A stretch of DNA of 64,000 nt, from positions 178,521-242,520 of the forward strand of contig CAVSSL010000008.1 of assembly GCA_963730585.1 (NCBI GenBank), in the 5' to 3' direction. Below the pieces are notes generated by a model that was given only the letters and a program-made list of their open reading frames with translations, ran no database searches and had not been told where the DNA came from. The position numbers were made by a program, and so were the translations under genes. Shown here piece after piece: positions 61,286 to 64,000 of this stretch (position 1 is the stretch's first letter; every line of letters begins with the position of its first letter). Origin of the DNA: Pedococcus_A sp963730585 (lineage in GTDB: Bacteria > Actinomycetota > Actinomycetes > Actinomycetales > Dermatophilaceae).

Positions 61286-64000
61286 TCACCATGTGGATGG
61301 GTGGTCCCGACATGTGGGCGCACGGGGGCCCGGACCGGCTACTTGGATCACCAGGCCGTCGACGTAGGCGTTGCGGGACGATGCCGGACGCACCACCACG
61401 GTTCCGGAGCGAGTGCTGGGCGCCAGCGGGAGCCAGACCACCTGCCGGTAGCGGGTGGTGGAGCTGTAGGTGCTCACCCGACCCCACTTCACCCCGCCGA
61501 TCCAGACGTCGAGTGGTGCGCACGTGCTGCAGGTGGCCACGACGATGCCCAGGCGCCGACCCTTGACGCTGGTGCGGCTGAGGTACTGCGCGGTGCCGCT
61601 GAGCCGGGTGTAGGTGCCCGACAGGTACTTGCTGTTCGAGCCGCGCGTGCCGCCGTGGTTGGAGAGCGCGCGGTCGTCGAGCGCTGCGCTGGTGCAGCGC
61701 TCCGGCGTGAAGGCGCTGAGGTTGCCGACCTTGTCCCGGGCTCGCACCGAGAAGCAGTAGCTGTAGCCGGCCGACAGCTTCAGGGCCAGTGACGACGCGG
61801 TCCGCTTCTGCCACGTCGAGGGATACACGTATGCCGTGTAGCCGCCGGACGGCGCCGCGTACCGTTCGCGCACGTCGTAGGACGCGACGGTGCTGCCGCC
61901 GGAGTCCTTGGCCGACCAGGCCAGGGTGAGGCTGGAACTGAGGAGGGCCGTGGGCAGGGAGTTCAGCGACACGGAGGGGGCTGTGCGGTCGACCGTCCAC
62001 GTCGCGGAGACCGGCGCACTGCGCTGGCCGGAGGGGTCGGTGGCCGTGGCCGTGACCGTGTGGGTGCCCGCTGCCAGGCCACTCAGCTGCCAGGTGGGGC
62101 CGCAGGCCTGCCAGGAGCCGGAGTCGAGCCTGCAGGAGAACGACAGCCCTCCGACGGCGTCGTCGGCGTCGAGGCCACCGAGCCGGACCTGCGCCGAGGC
62201 CGACGTGACCGCCGGCACCGACACCGTGGCCTTCGGCACCGCCCGGCTGGACGTGAGCCAGTCCAGGTCGCGGCTGCTCCAGCTCGTCAGCCGACGGAAG
62301 GTCGTCGCAGCCCCTGACTGCGGAACCTGCAGGGCAACCGTGCCCTTCCCCGCGGCGCACGACGCGCCGCCGAGCCCGACGGCGATCTCCGTGCCGGTCG
62401 GCGAGAACCGCGGCTCGGCGAGCACGCAGCCCGAGGGGGCCCACAGCACCGGAAGGGGTGCCACCAGCGGCAGGCACCCGGTAGAGGGCCTTCCCCCCGG
62501 TGGACGTCGGCCCGACCCAGGCGATCTCCCCGGTGCGGGAGACCGTCACCGAGGTGGACAGCGTGAAGTTCTCGTTGGGAACCGAGGTGGTTCCGCTGAC
62601 GGCCGTCCAGGACTCGCCTGCGACCTTGACCCAGCGGAGGCCCGCAGGGCGCTCGCCATTCGGGGTCTCCCCTCCTGCCATGAGCAGGGCGGTTCCGTCG
62701 GGCGACCAGCCGTAAGGCACTCCCTGGGTCCGGACGTGGGTCACGACTCCAGAGGCGACGTCCACGACCGACACCGTCCGCCGACCCCACGCCCGTCGAC
62801 GTAGGCCAGGCGCTTGCCGTCGGGCGCGAACCGCAGGCGACGGAACGAGTTCGCGTACGGACTGGTCGAGAGAACTCGGCTGTTGCTCCCGTTGAGGTCG
62901 GTGAGATGCAGCCGAGCGGTGTTCGCCGGGTCGTCATAGGTCGCGACGGCGAGGTGCTTGCGGTCAGGCGACGCCGCGACGCCCGTGACGATCCCGTCAG
63001 CGGGAGCGGGGGATGGAGACCCACTCCGTGTCATCGGGGTGGGCTCCGCCCCGAAGGAAGTAGTCCCCCGACACCAGGGCCGAGGCGGGCACCGCACCGC
63101 TCACCTCGGTGGACGGAGACGACCGCTCGCCGCTTTGTGCCACCGTGCTGACTCGGTATGCCACCGACACACCGGCGGGCGCGGACCAGTCCGTCCACTC
63201 GGTCCAGGAAGGGATCGCACCAGGGTGCGCCACCTCGGACCAGGCCCCGGTGCCGACTCGACGCTCGACCCGGAAACCCGCCAGGCCCTCCATCTCAGAG
63301 ATGGTGTCCAGCTCGAACCTCAGCGCCACCGCGCTGGTCGTGCGCCCCAGCCACCGGACTGTCGGAGCGGCAAGCTCCCGGTAGACCTTGAGCCTCAGTT
63401 CGGCAGTCACTCCCGGGCTGTCCGTCGACCGTCACCTTGACCGGACGCGCACCCGTCAGGAGCCGGCGCCACGTCGTTCGCCGTGCTGACCGTGACCGTC
63501 GCGTCACACGAGGCGCCGGGCTCCAGCACCACACCGTCGCACCCCGACGAGGCAGTGGGCTCGATGCCCGTGTAGCCGGACCGGGCAGCGAGCCGTCCGA
63601 TCGTCGCCGGCGCGTAGCCGGTGTTGCGCAGGTGCCACACCGTCTCCACCGAACCGCCTCGCACCACGGATGGGGTGGCGCCAGGACCCTCGAGGGCGAC
63701 CTCGGCCAAGGGCGTCGCCGAGTTGAAACGGACGTGGTGGCGCTGCAGGGGGCCGTCGCCACACGACCAGGCGAAGTCGGCGCCGAGCTGCAGGGGGACG
63801 CCCGAGACACGCCGTAGACGACGTCGTGCACGTCGACAGCCCCCCGAGGGACACCGGATGGGCAGTAGGAGCGGAAGCGGATCTCGCCGTCCTGGGGCTT
63901 CTACTGGCCAGGATGTGGCGGCCCGCACCGGGGAGCCGCCCGAAGGCGAAACTGGACCCCCACCCCCAGGGCCACCGACCCGTCCCAGTCGAGGACGGGG
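61286..64000 (-). pseudogene. large secreted multi-domain protein, start outside window, frameshifted
   Basis: Continuous protein sequence in changing frames: FRSYCPSGV and LGADFAWSCGDGPLQRHHVR with a CARDB-like segment (VWHLRNTGYAPATIG) near 63.5-63.9 kb; a fibronectin-III-like domain (AGFRVERRVGTGAWSEVAHP) near 63.2; a TolB-like propeller (AASPDRKHLAVATYDD, FAPDGKRLAYVDG, GWSPDGTALLMAG) at 62.5-63.0; an Ig-like block (RLDSGSWQACGP, LAAGTHTVTATATDPSGQRS) near 62.1; a second Fn3 and a final beta domain. At least five frameshifts. Probably an exported adhesin or surface protein; the only evidence for secretion is domain type. Confidence 0.75.

Noticed and set aside
61269..61292. Seven-codon peptide M-V-S-A-V-V-C upstream of serA as a cysteine leader
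   Set aside because: It overlaps the end of the frameshifted secreted gene, has no downstream hairpin pair, and the local sequence is unreliable.
56623..64000. A decaying genomic island at the right end
   Set aside because: leuB in the middle is intact and the broken genes keep conserved residues; sequencing error explains it better.

Overview
This 64 kb window is high-GC DNA from an actinomycete. I infer Micrococcales, possibly Intrasporangiaceae-like, but I cannot place it to genus. The clues are a CofC enzyme of coenzyme F420 synthesis, a mycothiol-dependent-type maleylpyruvate isomerase homologue, an HU protein with a long Lys/Ala tail, frequent GTG starts, and many genes whose start codon sits 6-8 bases after a TANNNT box (leaderless transcription). 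Nearly all of it is housekeeping chromosome. I see no prophage, plasmid, insertion sequence or CRISPR array.

Layout. 0-3 kb: the rpsP/KH/rimM/trmD translation block, split by an alpha/beta hydrolase. 3-8 kb: mostly accessory (TauE-like exporter, amidohydrolase, HD-like protein, two membrane proteins and a YtrA-type GntR regulator). 8-21 kb: SRP and chromosome structure (ffh, ftsY, smc) with the nitrogen operon amtB-glnK-glnD between them. 21-34 kb: chorismate mutase, acylphosphatase, mutM, rnc, rpmF, yceD, an OafA-like acyltransferase, coaD, a hemerythrin protein facing a cysteine-free IscA-like protein, rsmD, recG, a FakA-like kinase and rpmB. 34-43 kb: thiL, an AsnC-type ligand-binding domain, ddl, a Cys/Met-metabolism PLP enzyme, gpsA-plsC, cofC, murA and hup. 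43-61 kb: an amino-acid biosynthesis region with leuCD and a divergent IclR regulator, tRNA-Glu and tRNA-Gln beside gltX, argG, cimA, ilvE, leuB and serA. 61-64 kb: one large secreted multi-domain protein running off the right edge.

Regulation is the most interesting part. Upstream of cimA (citramalate synthase, the isoleucine entry step) I read a 14-codon leader peptide rich in Leu/Ile/Val. It is followed by a perfect 10-bp hairpin and a U-tract terminator, which is the form of an attenuator. The leuC/ndgR intergenic region carries a palindrome placed between the -35 and -10 boxes of both divergent promoters. A 16-base version of half of that site, with the adjoining sequence, recurs upstream of leuB. 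Upstream of leuB there is also a second possible leader peptide, a hairpin, a 26-codon small ORF and a terminator.

Two sequence-scale signals run through the window. The word GTATGCC/GGCATAC occurs about 40 times, forms perfect palindromes between genes, and inside genes makes use of rare Tyr (TAT) and Ala (GCA) codons. Short tandem repeats of 15-21 bp sit at gene ends, and twice each unit carries the stop codon of the gene.

Quality note: ilvE, serA, the last 3 kb and one FAH-family gene carry many single-base frameshifts while keeping conserved protein sequence in alternating frames. I read these as likely sequencing errors rather than true pseudogenes.
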